Positions 7,279 to 9,014 of a stretch of 9,014 nt of DNA are shown here, one piece after another. The stretch covers positions 1 through 9,014 of the forward strand of contig RFJV01000308.1 in NCBI GenBank assembly GCA_003694775.1. The letters run 5' to 3'. Each line of letters begins with the position of its first letter. The first letter of the stretch is position 1. The notes under the pieces were generated by a model that worked only from the letters and a program-made list of their open reading frames with translations, had not been told where the DNA came from and did not search any database. Made by a program: the position numbers and the translations under genes. The stretch comes from Chloroflexota bacterium. Its GTDB lineage: Bacteria > Chloroflexota > Anaerolineae > 4572-78 > J111.

Positions 7279-8619
7279 CTAATCCATATCCCAAACTCTC
7301 TGCCACACCTGTTTAGATAGCTCCTGCGCTTTGGCGGCGATGGCTTCTTCGTCCAGGGTGAGAAGCTGGCGGTCTTTCATCAGCATCTGCCCGCCGGCGA
7401 TGGTGTGGGTCACGTGACTGCCATCCATCCCAAAGACGATGTGCCACGGGTAGTTGGCATCGGTGAGGGGGGTATAGGGCACGTAGTCCAGCAGGATGAT
7501 GTCGGCAAAGGCGCCGGGTACGAGCGCGCCAACCGGTTTGGGGAAGAAGAGGGCGGCAATTTCGGCGTTGTTGTTGAAGGCCATTTCAATCAGGCGGTCG
7601 CCGGGCATCACCCGCGGGTCGCCCTTGGCGATACGGTGGAGCAGGTAGGCGGTGTGAATTTCGGTGAACATGTTGTTGTAAAAGCCATCGTTGCCCAGCC
7701 CCACGGTAATTCCCTTGTCCAGCATGGTTTCCACCTCGGCAACGCCCACGGCATTGTTCATATTGCTCCGGGGCTGGTGGCTGACCTTTGTTTTGGTAGT
7801 CCGGAAGGCGTCCATCTCGTAGGCGTCCACGTGGATGGCGTGGGCTACCAGGGTCTTGGGGCCGAGAACGCCTTTCTTTTCCAGCCGTTCGGCGACCCGC
7901 ATGCCGTATTTTTTCAGGCTGTCGGCCTGGTCGGCCTTGTCTTCGGCCACGTGGATGTGGAAGCCGACGTCCAGTCCCTGCACCGCGGCCAGGCAGTCGT
8001 CCAGGGTCTGGTCGCTGACGGTAAACGCGGCGTGCAGGCCAAACGACGCGCCCAGCTTGGGGTTGGGGTTGGCCTGGAGCTTTCGGATAAAGCGGACATT
8101 CTCGTTGATACCTGCCTGGGCGCCGGCAGGGCCGTTCCGGTCGGTTACTTCGTAGCACAGACCCACCCGCAGGCCGGACTCCTGTGCCGCTTCGGCCAGG
8201 GCGTCGAGCGAGCCGTCAATATGGGTGGGGCTGGCGTGATGGTCAATCAGGGTGGTGGTGCCGTGGCGCACGGCATCGACCAGGGCCACCAGGGCGCTGT
8301 ATTTGCTGTCTTCCAGGGTCAGGGCGCGGTCAATTTTCCACCACAGCCGGGCCAGAATCTGCATAAAGTTTTCCGGCGGGTCGCCGGGAATGGCCATGCC
8401 GCGGGCAAACGCGCCGTAAAAATGGGTGTGGGCGCAAATCATACCCGGCATCACAATTTTGCCGCCGGCATCCAGCTTTTCAGCCGCGGGGTATTTTTTT
8501 TCCAGGTCTGCCGTGCGGCCTACGTCTACAATGGTGTCGCCTTCATAATAAACTGCGCCGTAAGGGATAACGCGCTTGTCTGTGCCAAAGGTAAGAACCG
8601 TGCCGTTGGTGATTAACAT
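7279..8619 (-). CDS. ssnA: SsnA-type amidohydrolase (metal-dependent, TRZ/ATZ deaminase superfamily)
   Basis: The product has 446 residues, the usual length for SsnA. Residues 1-55 and about 365-420 form the beta domain. The TIM barrel between them shows the metal motif HTH (His64, His66), HIHVAED (His221, His223, Glu226), LVAHAIH (His260) and LGNDG (Asp311), so the active site looks complete. SsnA-like signatures include LWWKIDRAL (92-100), IDHHASPTHIDGSL (125-138), SNMNNAVG (285-292) and FGMDG (396-400). SsnA is genetically linked in E. coli and other bacteria to selenium-dependent molybdenum hydroxylase clusters; its substrate is unsettled, and a related amidohydrolase such as a nucleoside or guanine deaminase is the main alternative. 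Shine-Dalgarno AGGAG (8628-8632) is 8 nt before the ATG. It seems to be the first gene of the transcript, behind a promoter at 8801-8829 and a leader of about 175 nt rich in repeats. No hydroxylase gene is visible here. Confidence 0.85.
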   Translation of the reverse strand: MLITNGTVLTFGTDKRVIPYGAVYYEGDTIVDVGRTADLEKKYPAAEKLDAGGKIVMPGMICAHTHFYGAFARGMAIPGDPPENFMQILARLWWKIDRALTLEDSKYSALVALVDAVRHGTTTLIDHHASPTHIDGSLDALAEAAQESGLRVGLCYEVTDRNGPAGAQAGINENVRFIRKLQANPNPKLGASFGLHAAFTVSDQTLDDCLAAVQGLDVGFHIHVAEDKADQADSLKKYGMRVAERLEKKGVLGPKTLVAHAIHVDAYEMDAFRTTKTKVSHQPRSNMNNAVGVAEVETMLDKGITVGLGNDGFYNNMFTEIHTAYLLHRIAKGDPRVMPGDRLIEMAFNNNAEIAALFFPKPVGALVPGAFADIILLDYVPYTPLTDANYPWHIVFGMDGSHVTHTIAGGQMLMKDRQLLTLDEEAIAAKAQELSKQVWQRVWDMD

Positions 8620-8641
8620 CGTTGTTGCTCCTGGGTAAATA

Positions 8642-8727
8642 GTTTGTGAGATGGAGAGTTAGAGAGTTTGTGAGTTGGAGAGTTTAGGAGTTAGGGAGTT
8701 TGTGGGTTGGAGAGTTAAAGAGTTTAG
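8642..8727. repeat. Degenerate GTTTGTGAG/GGAGAGTT tandem repeat in the ssnA leader
   Basis: GTTTGTG(A/G)G recurs at 8642, 8666 and 8698, separated by 24 and 32 nt. Between copies are variants of TTGGAGAGTT and AGGAGTT (for example 8675-8684 and 8707-8716). On the ssnA coding strand this is a pyrimidine-rich stretch (AACTCTCCAA, CTCACAAAC). It is partly complementary to the neighbouring heptamer array at 8737-8792. Confidence 0.8.
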
Positions 8728-8743
8728 TATAATTAATCTCCAA
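8707..8743 (-). promoter_or_regulatory. Hairpin in the ssnA leader formed by two repeat arrays
   Basis: In the minus-strand transcript TTGGAGATTAA (8743-8733) pairs with TTAACTCTCCAA (8718-8707). This gives 11 bp with one bulged C (8714) and a 14-nt loop. One arm is the last copy of the TTGGRGA heptamer array and the other comes from the facing array. It lies about 90-120 nt upstream of the ssnA start. The pairing is seen directly; a regulatory role is inference. Confidence 0.6.
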
Positions 8744-8792
8744 TCCCCAATCCCCAATCTCCAATCTCCAATCCCCAACCTCCAATCTCCAC
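8737..8792. repeat. Eight tandem TCYCCAA heptamers
   Basis: Exactly 56 nt are made of eight 7-base units: TCTCCAA, TCCCCAA, TCCCCAA, TCTCCAA, TCTCCAA, TCCCCAA, CCTCCAA, TCTCCAC. On the ssnA strand these read TTGGRGA, a purine-rich Shine-Dalgarno-like word. The array starts within a few bases of the predicted +1 of the promoter at 8801-8829, so it would be the 5' end of the transcript. The same heptamer occurs three times at 4452-4472. Confidence 0.9.
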
Positions 8793-8800
8793 TGCAAGTC

Positions 8801-8829
8801 ATTTTAACCGGTATACAGGCTGTGGTCAA
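8801..8829 (-). promoter_or_regulatory. Sigma70-type promoter for ssnA and downstream genes
   Basis: On the minus strand, -35 TTGACC (8824-8829) and -10 TAAAAT (8801-8806) are separated by exactly 17 bp. Each box matches consensus at five of six positions. Transcription would start near 8793-8795, leaving a leader of about 175 nt before the ssnA ATG. It is the best promoter-like match I noticed in the window. Confidence 0.7.
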
Positions 8830-8863
8830 TTATGAAGAACGGCACAACGAGCGGGTCGCACAT

Positions 8864-8891
8864 TTGCAACCCCTTTCACTTTCATTATAAT
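8864..8891 (+). promoter_or_regulatory. Possible rightward promoter, divergent from ssnA
   Basis: The plus strand has TTGCAA (8864-8869), a 16-bp spacer and a perfect TATAAT (8886-8891). The predicted +1 is near 8898, just before the 15-bp hairpin at 8907-8941. The product lies outside the window or is the structured element itself. The -35 is weaker than the leftward promoter's. Confidence 0.45.
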
Positions 8892-8906
8892 TCGGCTATT
8901 CTGAAG

Positions 8907-8941
8907 GGTTTGTCCAGAATTTTAGGAATTCTGGACAAACC
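8907..8941. repeat. Perfect 15-bp inverted repeat with 5-nt loop
   Basis: GGTTTGTCCAGAATT (8907-8921) and AATTCTGGACAAACC (8927-8941) are perfect reverse complements around TTAGG. No T tract follows on either strand, so a classic factor-independent terminator is not supported. It may be an operator, the stem of a structured RNA, or part of a mobile palindromic repeat. Confidence 0.85.
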
Positions 8942-8942
8942 T

Positions 8943-9010
8943 GGGGGGATTCGCCCAGCAGAGCTGGATGCTTCGCGAGGGGGAATCCCCCCGCGCCCCC
9001 CTGTCTGTCC
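8943..9010. other. Self-complementary GC-rich element with competing stems
   Basis: GGGGGGATTC (8943-8952) pairs perfectly with GAATCCCCCC (8983-8992), enclosing a small hairpin CCAGC-AGA-GCTGG (8955-8967). A competing stem uses CGCGaGGGGG (8974-8983) with CCCCCCGCG (8987-8995) around a 3-nt loop. GTCTGTCC (9003-9010) matches GGACAAAC (8933-8940) at 7 of 8 positions and could open the 15-bp hairpin. Together with 8907-8941 this accounts for most of the last 110 nt; no gene is seen there. The element may continue past the right edge. Confidence 0.6.
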
Positions 9011-9014
9011 AAAA

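Noticed and set aside
5580..7316. Plus-strand open frame of 578 codons opposite the CNNM genes
   Set aside because: It is antisense to two genes with well-conserved CNNM and CBS motifs. The predicted protein has no family features and no ribosome-binding site of note.
7405..8616. Plus-strand open frame of 403 codons opposite ssnA
   Set aside because: The minus-strand protein carries a full set of amidohydrolase metal ligands. The plus-strand translation has no domain.
8726..8757. Alternative leftward promoter using TATACT (8726-8731)
   Set aside because: The only TTGGGG-type -35 candidates lie 13 or 20 bp away and come from the heptamers. The 17-bp-spaced TTGACC/TAAAAT pair at 8801-8829 is much better.
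8675..8890. Plus-strand 71-codon frame across the repeat arrays
   Set aside because: Most of its sequence is a translation of the heptamers (NLQSPIPNLQSP), so it is not a credible gene.

Overview
The window is a GC-rich bacterial stretch in which every convincing gene lies on the minus strand, read from right to left. The gene set (repeated DUF5671-type membrane modules, an SsnA-type amidohydrolase, a tandem CNNM/CBS pair, a LysM-WD40-like protein, a zinc-ribbon pentapeptide-repeat protein) and the abundant heptameric intergenic repeats look most like a Chloroflexota genome, for example an Anaerolineae-type lineage. That placement is an inference from gene flavour, not a measured assignment.

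In order of transcription: a control region (8620-9014) carries a good sigma70-like promoter facing left, a possible promoter facing right, two families of short tandem repeats and a strongly self-complementary element at the right edge. It is followed by ssnA (7279-8619), two paralogous CNNM/CBS/CorC-domain membrane proteins whose reading frames overlap by 8 nt (5883-7247 and 4478-5890), a small membrane-anchored exported protein (3976-4449), and a 670-residue membrane protein built from six copies of one two-helix module plus a soluble domain (1954-3966). Gaps are 31, 28 and 9 nt or negative, so these five genes are plausibly one operon read from the promoter at 8801-8829.

A 211-nt repeat-filled gap (1743-1953) then separates an exported LysM plus beta-propeller protein (465-1742), followed 32 nt later by a zinc-ribbon/pentapeptide-repeat protein (1-432) that runs off the left edge. 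Apart from ssnA and possibly the pentapeptide protein, the products are envelope proteins: ion transport or Mg2+ homeostasis (CNNM), membrane proteins of unknown role, and a cell-wall-binding propeller.

The most unusual content is non-coding. Heptamer arrays fill most of the larger gaps. One heptamer (TTGGRGA on the coding strand) occurs both as eight copies at the predicted 5' end of the ssnA transcript and as three copies that form the ribosome-binding region of another gene. Another array supplies a stop codon and has two palindromic 29-mers embedded in it. The right edge holds an uncharacterised element with a perfect 15-bp stem and several mutually exclusive pairings. No tRNA, rRNA, CRISPR array, transposase or phage gene was seen, and no defence system was recognised.
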